From NCBI GenBank assembly GCA_035640715.1, contig DASQVO010000540.1:1-25104 (forward strand): DNA of 25,104 nt, in the 5' to 3' direction. The stretch's first letter is position 1. Each line of letters begins with the position of its first letter. Shown piece by piece: positions 6,707-13,708 of the stretch. The stretch is from DASQVO01 sp035640715. Lineage in GTDB: Bacteria > Actinomycetota > Actinomycetes > Streptosporangiales > Streptosporangiaceae. Both the position numbers and the translations under genes were made by a program. The notes below the pieces were generated by a model. That model saw only the letters and a program-made list of their open reading frames with translations, ran no database searches and was not told where the DNA came from.

Positions 6707-7875
6707 CGGCACACGAGCACCGGGTGCCTGCGGCCAACATGCCTGCGGGTGACACGCCTGTGGGCGGCGTTGGCGGCGCCGGGACGGCCGGCCGGCGGCT
6801 GCGGCTCGCCAGGCAGGCCCGTGGTTATTCGCAGCAGCAGCTCGCGGGAATGGCCGGGGTCAGCCGGCAGGCGGTCTCCGCCGTCGAATCCGGCCACTCC
6901 GACCCATCGCTGCGGGCCGCGCTGGCCCTGTCCGAGGCGCTTGGCATGACCGTCGAGGAACTGTTCGGGCCGGGTGAGCCCGCGCCCGCGGTGGTGGCCA
7001 CTCCGGTAGCGCCGCCTGGCGGCCCCGGTGCGCGCGCCGTCCTCGCGGCGGTGGGGGCAACGTATGCGGCGCTGCCACTGGCCGGGGACGGTGCCATGAG
7101 GGCGGGATTCCTGCCCGCGGGCGGGATCATCGCCGGGACACCGGACGGCGACATCCAGGCCGTTCCGGTGCGGCCGATCGGCCCGCCGAGGCCGACGCTG
7201 GTCGTGGCCGGCTGTGATCCTGCGCTCCCGCTCTTGGAGGTGCCGCTGGCGCTGCTCGATCCCCCCGTGGGTTTCGCGTGGTGGCCGTGCGGGAGCGCCG
7301 AGGCACTCAGCCTGGCGTCGCGGGGCCTGGTGCACGTGGCGGGGGTGCACCCGTCGGGAACGGGGAAGCGGGACTTGGCAGGCGCCGGGGTGGTGGGCTT
7401 CTCGTCGTGGCGGGAGGGCCTGGTGCTGCGCACCGGGCTGGCAGGTAGTGTTTCGGGCCTTGCGGACATAGCCCGGCAGCATCTCCGCCTGGTCAACAGG
7501 GAACCTGGCTCCGAGGCGCGCCGCCTGCTCGACCGCGAGCGGAGCAGGCTCGGCCTTGCCGCCGGCAGCCTGCCCGGATACGACACCCGCGCGAAGGGGC
7601 ACCTGCAGGTCGCATCATCGGTCGCCGCCGGCCTCGCCGACGCCGGTGTGGCCAGCGAGCCGGCGGCCCTGGCCTACGGGCTCGCCTTCGTGCCCCTGGC
7701 CGACGAACGATTCGACCTGGTGATTCCTCGTTCGCAGCAGGGAACGCGCGAGGTCCAGGGACTGCTCAGGGTACTGGCCTCACCCTGGCTCCTTGCGCAG
7801 CTTGCCAGCCTGCCAGGGTACGACCCGGCACAATGCGGCGAGCAGGTCGAGCAGGTAGCGTCGTTAGCAGGATGA
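6703..7875 (+). CDS. HTH (XRE-type) regulator fused to a periplasmic-binding-protein-like domain
   Basis: Cytosolic DNA-binding protein of 390 residues. A helix-turn-helix lies at about 31-88 (RLRLARQARGYSQQQLAGMA, then GVSRQAVSAVESGHSDPSLR), followed by a Pro/Ala linker. The rest resembles a PBP-like substrate-binding domain (GCDPALPLLEVPL, FSSWREGLVLRTG, GLADAGVASEPAALAYGLAF, and LLRVLASPWLLAQLASLPGY at the end). It has no signal peptide, so the binding domain must sense ligand inside the cell. GTG at 6703 overlaps the ATPase stop and has GAGGAGG upstream, so it is co-translated with the transporter. The obvious inference is a one-component molybdate/tungstate sensor that represses its own uptake operon, analogous in role but unrelated in architecture to ModE. 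Confidence 0.8.
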   Translation: MTAHEHRVPAANMPAGDTPVGGVGGAGTAGRRLRLARQARGYSQQQLAGMAGVSRQAVSAVESGHSDPSLRAALALSEALGMTVEELFGPGEPAPAVVATPVAPPGGPGARAVLAAVGATYAALPLAGDGAMRAGFLPAGGIIAGTPDGDIQAVPVRPIGPPRPTLVVAGCDPALPLLEVPLALLDPPVGFAWWPCGSAEALSLASRGLVHVAGVHPSGTGKRDLAGAGVVGFSSWREGLVLRTGLAGSVSGLADIARQHLRLVNREPGSEARRLLDRERSRLGLAAGSLPGYDTRAKGHLQVASSVAAGLADAGVASEPAALAYGLAFVPLADERFDLVIPRSQQGTREVQGLLRVLASPWLLAQLASLPGYDPAQCGEQVEQVASLAG

Positions 7876-7988
7876 TGCCGGACCGCCGTAAGGATGCCGA
7901 TGACATTTGCCGGGTAGCAAGTAACGCCCCGATATGCTACTAATGACATTGCGTCCTCGTCCTGTCCAGAGACTAGGCGGAGGCCATA

Positions 7989-8705
7989 GTGCTCATCGAA
8001 GATCTCGCCCGGGATGCCGCCGACCTGCTGAGCGTCGGCAATTCCGGGGAGATGAGATCGCTGAACCGGCTCGCTGAGCTTGCGGTGCGCGAGGTACCCG
8101 CTTGCTGCGGGGCCACGGCCATCCTGTGGCGGGATCACGAGCTCGTGGGACTGGCATCCACGCACCCGGACCTTGCCGAGCTCACCGAATTCCAGCTCAG
8201 GACCGGCCGCGGACCGGTGATGGACGCCATGCGGGAAGGTGAACCCAGTCGCTGCGCCGATACGCTCCACGACAGCCGCTGGCCGGAATTCGCGAGTGAG
8301 GCGCTGTGCCGCGGCGTGCGCTGTTCGGTGGCGCTCGTGCACGATTTCCCGCCGAGGTCGGTCGTGCTGTCTCTGGTCAGCGTGCGGCCCAACGCGATCC
8401 ATCAGGAGCAGCTGCCGCTTGCGACGATGCTGGCAGCGTTCGGCGGTGCCGTGCTGGCCAACGCGTCGGCATATGACGATGCGCAGCGTGAGGCGGTGCA
8501 GCTCAGGAATGCAGTCGAAAGCCGGGCCGTGGTCGACCAGGCCAAGGGGATACTGATGCACGCCTTCGGCTGCACCGCAGCCGATGCTCTCCAGCGGATG
8601 CGGCAGGTGTCCCAGACACGCCACATCAAGGTGACCGACGTCGCGAAGCAGGTCGTCGAGGCGCACGGCGCGTCGCCCCGGGCCGCTGAGCACACCCGCC
8701 GCTGA
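7989..8705 (+). CDS. GAF-ANTAR domain protein (putative RNA-binding antiterminator)
   Basis: Cytosolic signalling protein of 238 residues. A GAF sensor domain spans about 15-150 and a C-terminal ANTAR domain about 165-220 (ESRAVVDQAKGILMHAFGCT, then AADALQRMRQVSQTRHIKV). ANTAR domains bind paired hexaloop hairpins in nascent RNA and prevent termination; the GAF domain gates this with an unknown ligand or redox signal. GTG 7989 is supported by GGCGGAGG a few bases upstream. It stands alone: a 113-base gap separates it from the transporter operon, and 223 bases follow before the next gene. A GGGTAG with a GNNT box 16 bases upstream (7892-7917) is a weak stress-promoter candidate. Confidence 0.88.
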   Translation: MLIEDLARDAADLLSVGNSGEMRSLNRLAELAVREVPACCGATAILWRDHELVGLASTHPDLAELTEFQLRTGRGPVMDAMREGEPSRCADTLHDSRWPEFASEALCRGVRCSVALVHDFPPRSVVLSLVSVRPNAIHQEQLPLATMLAAFGGAVLANASAYDDAQREAVQLRNAVESRAVVDQAKGILMHAFGCTAADALQRMRQVSQTRHIKVTDVAKQVVEAHGASPRAAEHTRR

Positions 8706-8928
8706 CCGCCGCGGCCCGTCCGCGGTCGCTCCTGGCTGGTGGCCACGCGGTCGCTCCTCGCGGTTGCTGCCGGCCCTCTGACCGCCACCTGCACCGGCCG
8801 CTCGCAGTCGGGCGGTCGCGCATTGCCCGATTTCGGCGCTGGGCAAGCTGGTAGATCTTCCGATTTCTGGGCAGCACCTCCGGTGAGCGTGTCGCATCGC
8901 GATAGGGACAGGACACGGGAGGGCTGGC

Positions 8929-9675
8929 ATGAAGCGATCGGCGCAGATGAGCCCCGACCTCGCCGCCAGGTTCGAGGACGAGGCCATTCCCTACCTCGAC
9001 CAGCTCTTTCCGGTCGCGGTCCGGATGACGCGGGCACCGGAGGACGCAGAGGACCTGGTGCAGGAGACGATGGCCAAGGCCTGGGCGGGATACCGCAACT
9101 TCGAGCCCGGCACGAACGTCAGGGCGTGGCTGTACCGGATCATGACGAACACTTTCATCAGCGCCTACCGCCGCCGTGACCGGGTTCCGGTGCTCCTGCA
9201 AGACGACATTGTCGACCGGATGCCGATGCGGACCTGGCCGTCCGGCACCAGCGAGCCGCGCTCCGCGGAGGCGGAAGCGCTGGACCGGATGCCGACAGAT
9301 GAGGTCAGGAAGGCCCTCCGTGAGCTCCCGGCGGAGTTCCGTACCGCCGTGTACCTGGCCGACGTTGAGGGCTATACCTACCACGAGACCGCTGCCATCA
9401 TGGGCACGCCGGTGGGGACCGTGATGTCGCGGCTGCACCGTGCCCGCCGGGCGCTGCGGTCCAGCCTGGCATCCACCCATCTGGCCCCGCCCGGCAGGGC
9501 CGGAGCTACCCGGGGGCCGTCTGGGCGGCAGCCGCAGCAGCGGCGGGACCGGCCCAGGCGGCCCCCGGGATATGGGTGCGCGATCGCGCCGGGTCTGTCA
9601 GGCCCGGCGAGCCGCGCGGCTGGCCTGGTGGGGACTTCAGGCGCGGGGCGGGAGCCTTACGCGGCTGACCGCTGA
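8929..9675 (+). CDS. ECF-type RNA polymerase sigma factor with unusual C-terminal tail
   Basis: Sigma-70 family, extracytoplasmic-function group, similar to the SigR/SigH-like actinobacterial clade. Region 2 is at about 18-85 (DAEDLVQETMAKAWAGYRNF, NVRAWLYRIMTNTFISAYRR) and region 4 at about 125-180 (LRELPAEFRTAVYLADVEGY, then GTPVGTVMSRLHRARRALRS). Family homology ends near residue 185, but the frame continues for about 63 Pro/Arg/Gly-rich residues. This tail covers a degenerate copy of the palindromic repeat at 9589-9611 and overlaps the converging glycosyltransferase stop by 19 bases. The tail may be accidental read-through of a lost stop. ATG 8929 has GGAGGG upstream. No anti-sigma gene follows, which is unusual for SigR-type factors. 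Confidence 0.87.
   Translation: MKRSAQMSPDLAARFEDEAIPYLDQLFPVAVRMTRAPEDAEDLVQETMAKAWAGYRNFEPGTNVRAWLYRIMTNTFISAYRRRDRVPVLLQDDIVDRMPMRTWPSGTSEPRSAEAEALDRMPTDEVRKALRELPAEFRTAVYLADVEGYTYHETAAIMGTPVGTVMSRLHRARRALRSSLASTHLAPPGRAGATRGPSGRQPQQRRDRPRRPPGYGCAIAPGLSGPASRAAGLVGTSGAGREPYAADR
9589..9611. repeat. Degenerate copy of the palindromic repeat inner stem, inside the sigma factor tail
   Basis: CCGGGTCTGTCAGGCCCGG followed by CGAG differs from the copy B inner stem (CCGGGCCTTCAGGCCCGG, then CGAG) by about two changes. No clear outer stem remains. It falls in the non-homologous C-terminal extension of the ECF sigma factor gene. Confidence 0.4.
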
Positions 9676-10898
9676 ATGCTGCACCGCTGGACGCCCTCAT
9701 AGACCGAGACGGTCTCCCGGCCCACGCGGTCCCAGGAGTAGCGGGCGCACGCGCGGTCAGCGGCGGCGATCCCGTAACCTTCCAGCAGCATCGGGCTGGC
9801 AAGCAGCCGGCGGATCCGCCGTGCAAGCAGCGTCGGCTGGCCCGGCGGGACGAGAACGCCCGTCGTGCCGTCGACCACGGTGTCCCGGTGGCCTCCGATC
9901 GCCGATGCGATAACGGGGGTGCCGCAGGCCATTGCCTCGAGCACGGCCATGCCGAACGGCTCGTACCAGGAAACATCCACCAGCAGGTCGGCGGAGCGAA
10001 GCAGGGCCGGCATGCTGCCATGGCTGATCTTCCCGGTGAACATGAGCCGGTCCGATACCCCCAGCCCGGCTGCCAGCCTGGCGAGGCCGCAGCAGGCCTT
10101 GTCGTGGCGGAGCTCCGGCCGCGGCGGTCCGCCGACGATGAGAAGCTCGGCGTCGGGAATGTCGGCCAGCGCCCGCACTGCCGTCTCAAGGCCGTCGCGC
10201 TCCAGGTGTGTCGCCACGGCCAGCAGGCGCGGCCGCTCGGTGCGCGGTGCGACGGGCCCCTCGGGGGTGAACAGCTCGGTATCCACCCCGAACGGCACCA
10301 CGCTGATCGCCGTTCGCGGTACGCCCAGGCTGGCCAGGTCTGACATCTCCTCGGAGCTGGTCGCGACAACGGCATCCACGCTGCGCGCAATCGCCCGCTC
10401 CAGCCGGCTGCGGGTAGTGGCGCCGCTGTCGGAGTCGGCGCCGGCTGCGTGCCGGGACGAGCCGTCGCTACTCACATGGTGGCGACGCTCGGCGACGCGC
10501 AGGGAATGGAACGTCTGCACGACCGGGATGCCCTGGTCGCGCGTGCCGGCGAGGGCAGCGAGGCCGCTCGTCCAGCGGATGGCGTGCACGACGCTGGGCC
10601 GCTGCCGGCGCCAGATGTCGGCGAGCCGGGCGGCGAACGTCCGCATGTGGGGAAGCAGCATCTCGTCGGGCAGGCCCTCGGCCGGACCGGCGGCTACAAA
10701 CTCGACATGCACTCCGCCCGGGAGTTCGGCGCGGTCAGGCAGGTCCGGTGCGTCCTTGCGCGCGAACAGGGTGACGTCATGCTTCTGCTTCACGAGCTCG
10801 CAGGCCAGCGCGGCCACGCGAGTCTCTTGGCTGGCCGGCTCGGTGTCCGCTGCGTGCATGAGCGGGCTACCCTCATCGGCTACTAGGGCGATCTTCAT
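9657..10898 (-). CDS. GT4-family (GT-B fold) glycosyltransferase
   Basis: Retaining glycosyltransferase of 413 residues, using a nucleotide-sugar donor in the cytosol. The N-terminus MKIALVADEGSPLMHAADTE resembles MshA- and sucrose-synthase-like GT4 enzymes. The C-terminal donor domain shows SVVPFGVDTELFTPEGPV, then a glycosyl-domain core, and the catalytic E-x7-E motif EPFGMAVLEAMACGTPVIAS. ATG 10896-10898 has GAGGAG seven bases upstream; the frame extends to 10991 but without signals. It is a lone gene converging on, and overlapping by 19 bases, the ECF sigma gene. The acceptor is unknown; trehalose, mycothiol-like or surface glycan roles cannot be separated from sequence alone. Confidence 0.87.
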   Translation of the reverse strand: MKIALVADEGSPLMHAADTEPASQETRVAALACELVKQKHDVTLFARKDAPDLPDRAELPGGVHVEFVAAGPAEGLPDEMLLPHMRTFAARLADIWRRQRPSVVHAIRWTSGLAALAGTRDQGIPVVQTFHSLRVAERRHHVSSDGSSRHAAGADSDSGATTRSRLERAIARSVDAVVATSSEEMSDLASLGVPRTAISVVPFGVDTELFTPEGPVAPRTERPRLLAVATHLERDGLETAVRALADIPDAELLIVGGPPRPELRHDKACCGLARLAAGLGVSDRLMFTGKISHGSMPALLRSADLLVDVSWYEPFGMAVLEAMACGTPVIASAIGGHRDTVVDGTTGVLVPPGQPTLLARRIRRLLASPMLLEGYGIAAADRACARYSWDRVGRETVSVYEGVQRCSIQRSAA

Positions 10899-11260
10899 TC
10901 CTTGGCTCCTCGCGGCTGATGTCCTGTTCGCTAAGGCGGCGGTCGGGGCGACTCGCACGGAACACGGGAAACCACGAAGTGCGGGGAACAACGGCGGGAT
11001 CGGCGGTGCCGACGCCGGATCCCAGCACGTCGCACAAGGTGCGAGTACGCCGGACGGCGCTGCGTGCCTGCGTCGTAGGCACCGCTAGTCAGATCATATC
11101 CATTGTTGCTCCGCGGCAAACATGGGGTCCGTGGGAGTAGCGGACGGTGCACCTGCGGGACACAGACACCCCCCGTTCACCGGAGTAGCCACCGGGCCAC
11201 CGGGTAGTGCGCAATGTGCGATCCAACCGTGCGATCCCGACAAAACGCAGAGGAGGCGTG
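10899..11260. other. Gene-free divergent spacer with a short inverted repeat
   Basis: This 362-base stretch separates the leftward glycosyltransferase from the rightward DUF2795 gene. Open frames here lack ribosome sites and family resemblance. GTGCCT-N7-AGGCAC at 11064-11082 is a perfect inverted repeat and may be an operator. GAGT (11183-11186), 15 bases and GGGTAG (11202-11207) form a weak stress-type promoter candidate for the DUF2795 gene. Nothing else was recognised. Confidence 0.4.
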
Positions 11261-11656
11261 ATGGAGCGCAGGAGCACCAAGCACGGGCCGCTGCGTGACC
11301 AGCAGATGGCGCATGAGACCGAGGGGATGGTCCGCGGCGCGCTGCAGCCGTCCCATATCGAAGAGTGGCGCCAGACCGAGCCGGTGGAGGATGCCACGGT
11401 CCGGCGTGATCCGGATACCTCGCCGGCTTCGGCCAATGAGGACATCGAGCTGCGCAGTGAGCTGGCGAGGCTTCTCACCCGGGATGTCTTCCCCGTTGAC
11501 CGTGCCGGCCTGCTGGGTGTCCTCGACGGCAGGGGGGCGTCGGATGCGCTGGTGGAGCGGGTTGCGCGGATACCGGTGCACCAGAGGTTCCGCAGCGCGC
11601 ATGAGGTCATGCTCGAGCTGGGCATCAACGCCCCTGAGGAGCGGGCCGGGGAATAG
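11261..11656 (+). CDS. DUF2795 domain protein
   Basis: Small hydrophilic cytosolic protein of 131 residues. Residues from about 65 to 122 (SELARLLTRDVFPVDRAGLL, then LDGRGASDALVERVARIP and RFRSAHEVMLELG) match the DUF2795 pattern, a small helical domain common in actinobacteria and of unknown function. The first 60 residues are charged and probably flexible. ATG 11261 has GAGGAGG six bases upstream; earlier in-frame codons from 11207 lack signals. It is a single gene, convergent with the membrane protein at 11799. The 142-base gap after it holds GC-rich inverted repeats but no gene. Confidence 0.82.
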   Translation: MERRSTKHGPLRDQQMAHETEGMVRGALQPSHIEEWRQTEPVEDATVRRDPDTSPASANEDIELRSELARLLTRDVFPVDRAGLLGVLDGRGASDALVERVARIPVHQRFRSAHEVMLELGINAPEERAGE

Positions 11657-11798
11657 GTTCCGAACGAAAGCGGGCGCGAGCCCGGGCCACGGCATGGACC
11701 TGCCGGGAGCTCAGGCCGCGGCGGGAGCCAGGCCTGCCAGGGTCAGGTCACGAATGCGCGGGGCCGGCTCGGTGTGCGGGCCGGCCCGGTGCGCGGTG

Positions 11799-12359
11799 TC
11801 AGCTCACCGGCCCCCGGCCACGGCCCGGGGAGCCGTATGGGTCCCGCTGTCCCGCAGGGCCCCACCGCGAATATGGCTCGTAACCGGGCGGAGCGGGCGG
11901 CGGGCGCCGGATCGAGCGTGCGCCGACCCCGTTGATCAGCGATCCGATCGCGATACCGATCACCAGGTCGACCGCTGCGGTGGCGATCTTCCCAGACAGC
12001 GGTGCGGTGGTGCTGAACGGATAGAGCACCACGACCAGCGCGGCAAGGGCCACTATCCAGGAGAAGAACGTCATCGGCCGCGGCGTGCTGGCCAGCAGCA
12101 GATGGGCGACGCCGGTCGCTATCAGGGCTGCCGCGGCCGCGCCCAGCACCAGGTCCGTGGTGTGCACGTCCCCGTATGCACCGTTCTTCGACGGGGACAG
12201 GATCGGGATATTGAACAGCCAGCGGCATACCAGCACGCCTACCAGCGCGATGAGCGCCGCGACGACCGCGGTCGCGATCCCGCCCGCCCATAGCTGACGC
12301 GCGTCCACCACCGAACGCGACCGGGGCGGGCCGTTGTCCGGCATGGCTGGCCTTGTCAT
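11799..12359 (-). CDS. Four-helix membrane protein, DUF6069-like
   Basis: Predicted inner-membrane protein of 186 residues with four hydrophobic segments at about 25-48, 68-90, 97-115 and 123-145. The first is followed by an extracytoplasmic-looking loop (SPSKNGAYGDVHTTD). The C-terminal 40 residues are Pro/Gly/Arg-rich and cytosolic. The architecture (TM, polar loop with a D-x-x-T-x-D-like pattern, three more TMs) fits the actinobacterial DUF6069 family; function is unknown. ATG 12357-12359 has GCAGGTG upstream. Three tandem palindromes lie 42-94 bases upstream of its start, so it is the likely target of a dedicated regulator. Confidence 0.78.
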   Translation of the reverse strand: MTRPAMPDNGPPRSRSVVDARQLWAGGIATAVVAALIALVGVLVCRWLFNIPILSPSKNGAYGDVHTTDLVLGAAAAALIATGVAHLLLASTPRPMTFFSWIVALAALVVVLYPFSTTAPLSGKIATAAVDLVIGIAIGSLINGVGARSIRRPPPAPPGYEPYSRWGPAGQRDPYGSPGRGRGPVS

Positions 12360-12394
12360 GTGGCACCTGCCTAGTTCGCCTACCGCGCTCAGTT

Positions 12395-12459
12395 TATCTG
12401 GCTGAGTTACCTTTATCTGGGTGACTCACCTTCAGGTATCTGGGTGAGTCACCTTCAGG
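12395..12459. promoter_or_regulatory. Three tandem operator-like repeats with GGTGASTCACC palindromes
   Basis: Units start at 12395, 12414 and 12437 (spacings 19 and 23) with TATCTGG, then an 11-bp core, then CTTCAGG or its start. The cores are GCTGAGTTACC (12401-12411), GGTGACTCACC (12420-12430) and GGTGAGTCACC (12443-12453). The last two are perfect palindromes about a central base; the first matches at 9 of 11. They lie upstream of the leftward DUF6069-like gene and after the stop of the preceding one, exactly where a promoter should be. Confidence 0.65.
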
Positions 12460-12476
12460 TCGCAACGCATTGTGTG

Positions 12477-12734
12477 TCAGTGGTTGCGGAGCGCGTCAAT
12501 CAGCTGGCTCTTCGTCATGGCGGACCGGCCCTTGATGCCGATTTCCCGGGCTCGCTTGAGCAGCTCTTCTTTGCTCCAGGCGTCGTAGGACGGGTTCTTC
12601 CCGCCCTTCGCTCCCACCTTGCGGTGTGAGCTGCCGGCTGCGGCGTTGGCAATCCGCGCAGCTTTCCCGCTGCTCTCGCCCTTCTCGCGGAGCTTCTTAT
12701 AAGTCTTTTCGTCTTTGACCTGCGCTCCGGGCAT
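12477..12734 (-). CDS. Small Rho_N/SAP-like domain protein
   Basis: Basic, hydrophilic protein of 85 residues. The N-terminal half (KDEKTYKKLREKGESSGKAA, then RIANAAA) matches a widespread small actinobacterial plasmid/stress-type protein. The C-terminus (YDAWSKEELLKRAREIGIKG, then RSAMTKSQLIDALRNH) is the helix-extension-helix pattern of the Rho termination factor N-terminal/SAP fold, suggesting nucleic-acid binding. Two ATGs lie close together; 12734 fits the AAGGAGG best (7-base spacing), while 12740 would leave only one base. A textbook SigB/SigF-type promoter lies 60-84 bases upstream, so it is likely a general stress protein. Confidence 0.83.
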   Translation of the reverse strand: MPGAQVKDEKTYKKLREKGESSGKAARIANAAAGSSHRKVGAKGGKNPSYDAWSKEELLKRAREIGIKGRSAMTKSQLIDALRNH

Positions 12735-12793
12735 GCTCATGCCTCCTTCCGGCCGCCGAAGATGACAGCGGCCCGGCCCCATTAATGAGGCCG

Positions 12794-12818
12794 GTACCCG
12801 GTCTCCTGGCCCGCAAAC
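12794..12818 (-). promoter_or_regulatory. SigB/SigF-type promoter of the Rho_N protein gene
   Basis: On the minus strand: GTTT (12815-12818), 15-base spacer, GGGTAC (12794-12799). This matches the GTTT-N14/16-GGGTA consensus known for mycobacterial SigF and Streptomyces SigB-group sigma factors, with no mismatch. Confidence 0.7.
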
Positions 12819-12860
12819 GGCGGATCTCCGCACGGGCTGCCACCCAGGCAAGGCCGCCGG

Positions 12861-12920
12861 TGATACAGGACTCCCGGGGCATGAGCCCCGGAATCCCGTT
12901 CTTCAAGGCGGGAGGAAGGT
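12861..12920 (+). mobile_element. Possible right-end remnant of an IS200/IS605-type element
   Basis: Two consecutive hairpins, CCGGGGC-ATGA-GCCCCGG (12874-12891) and TCCCG-N10-CGGGA (12894-12913), are followed by GGAAGGTT. This arrangement resembles the 3' end of actinobacterial IS200/IS605-type elements just after tnpB, the part that also forms the end of the TnpB-associated RNA. No tnpB, tnpA or left end is present. The same hairpins could equally serve as terminator for the leftward gene ending at 12925. The match is from memory of the pattern, not from a search. Confidence 0.4.
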
Positions 12921-12924
12921 TACA

Positions 12925-13086
12925 TCACCACCGGTACCAGCGGCTGCCTCCCTCGCCGACGCGTACGACGAAGCCGATCAGCCAGATCAGCAGGACGATG
13001 CCGGCGATCCACCAGAGGGCGTGCAGGGCGAAACCTAGCCCGCCCAGGAGGATCGCAAGGATTAGTACGAGCAGAATCAAAGCCAT
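12925..13086 (-). CDS. Small hydrophobic two-helix membrane protein
   Basis: 53-residue protein, nearly all membrane: a segment at about 2-20 (MALILLVLILAILLGGLGFA) and one at about 24-42 (WWIAGIVLLIWLIGFVV), then a short tail GEGGSRWYRW. It matches the short 'hydrophobic protein' found in many streptomycetes, whose C-terminus also ends in GSR-x-WYRW and which is often stress-linked; molecular role unknown. ATG 13084-13086 has an excellent AAGGAGG seven bases upstream; longer in-frame starts to 13155 run through the promoter. A perfect SigB/SigF-type promoter lies 36-59 bases upstream. It is divergent from the CBS-pair gene. Confidence 0.85.
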   Translation of the reverse strand: MALILLVLILAILLGGLGFALHALWWIAGIVLLIWLIGFVVRVGEGGSRWYRW

Positions 13087-13121
13087 TTCTATCCTCCTTG
13101 TTTTTGTTCCCTGGGAACTGT

Positions 13122-13145
13122 GTACCCATGGAGAGGCGATCAAAC
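13122..13145 (-). promoter_or_regulatory. SigB/SigF-type promoter of the small hydrophobic protein gene
   Basis: Minus strand: GTTT (13142-13145), 14-base spacer, GGGTAC (13122-13127). No mismatch to the GTTT-N14/16-GGGTA signature. The -35 is embedded in the first unit of a 25-bp tandem duplication. Confidence 0.72.
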
Positions 13146-13183
13146 GTCGGATCAACTGAGGCGATCAAACGTCGGATCAACTG
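13134..13183. repeat. Perfect 25-bp tandem duplication carrying four GATCAA boxes
   Basis: Bases 13134-13158 are repeated exactly at 13159-13183. Each unit contains GATCAAAC and GATCAACT, giving four GATCAA boxes at 13138, 13150, 13163 and 13175, spaced 12, 13 and 12 bases. That is a little over one helical turn each, in the divergent promoter region between the hydrophobic protein and the CBS protein. The duplication also copies the GTTT -35 box, but only the promoter-proximal copy has a -10 at the right distance. Confidence 0.75.
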
Positions 13184-13205
13184 CGGCAACGCCGCTGCGG
13201 TAGGC

Positions 13206-13229
13206 GTTTCAGCTGTGCCGGTTGCGGTA
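13206..13229 (+). promoter_or_regulatory. Probable SigB/SigF-type promoter of the CBS-pair gene
   Basis: GTTT (13206-13209), 15-base spacer, CGGTA (13225-13229), with one mismatch to GGGTA. It lies about 70 bases before the GTG start and is divergent from the stronger match at 13122-13145. Confidence 0.45.
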
Positions 13230-13297
13230 GGTGAGCGGAGCACGTAAGGGACCCCGGGCGAGCGCGCAAAGAGGAAAGAAGGAGCAAGGAGGCAATA

Positions 13298-13708
13298 GTG
13301 AAGGTGCGCGACGTAATGACCCCCGAACCCATTGTTGTGCAGTCGGACCAGTCGATCGCCGACGCCGCGCGGGCCATGCGCGACAACGCCGTCGGATCGG
13401 TCCTCGTCGTCCGCGGCGACACGCTTTGCGGGCTCGTGACCGACCGGGACATCGTGGTTCGTGCCCTGGCGGAGTCGGCGCTCCCGGACTCGCCGGTGGG
13501 TGAGGTGTGCAGCCCGGATCTCGTCGCGGTCAACGCGGACGATGATGCCGACGAGGCCGCGCAAGTGATGCGGGAGAACGCGGTGCGGCGGCTGCCGGTC
13601 ATGGATGACGGCCGCATCGTGGGTATGGTGGCGCTCGGGGACCTGGCAGTCGAGCGCGACGGGCAGTCAGCACTCGCTGACATCAGCGCGGCGCACCCGA
13701 ATACCTGA
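13298..13708 (+). CDS. CBS-pair (Bateman) domain protein
   Basis: Cytosolic 136-residue protein made of two CBS motifs, at about 1-60 (MKVRDVMTPEPIVVQSDQSI, GDTLCGLVTDRDIVVRALAE) and about 68-122 (DLVAVNADDDADEAAQVMRE, RLPVMDDGRIVGMVALGDLA). Together they fold as one Bateman module. Such stand-alone modules bind adenine nucleotides or related ligands; the best known actinobacterial relative is the dormancy-linked Hrp1 of Mycobacterium tuberculosis. GTG 13298 has AAGGAGG seven bases upstream. It is divergent from the small hydrophobic protein and shares the GATCAA-box region. A stress or energy-sensing role is inferred from context. Confidence 0.88.
   Translation: MKVRDVMTPEPIVVQSDQSIADAARAMRDNAVGSVLVVRGDTLCGLVTDRDIVVRALAESALPDSPVGEVCSPDLVAVNADDDADEAAQVMRENAVRRLPVMDDGRIVGMVALGDLAVERDGQSALADISAAHPNT

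Noticed and set aside
8706..8928. Possible gene or regulatory element in the gap before the ECF sigma gene
   Set aside because: Only a short direct repeat (GCGGTCGCTCCT twice) was seen; no SigR-type GGAAT...GTT promoter and no supported frame.
13134..13183. CRISPR or plasmid-type iteron origin
   Set aside because: Only two abutting 25-bp units without spacers and no replication gene nearby; better read as a promoter-region duplication.
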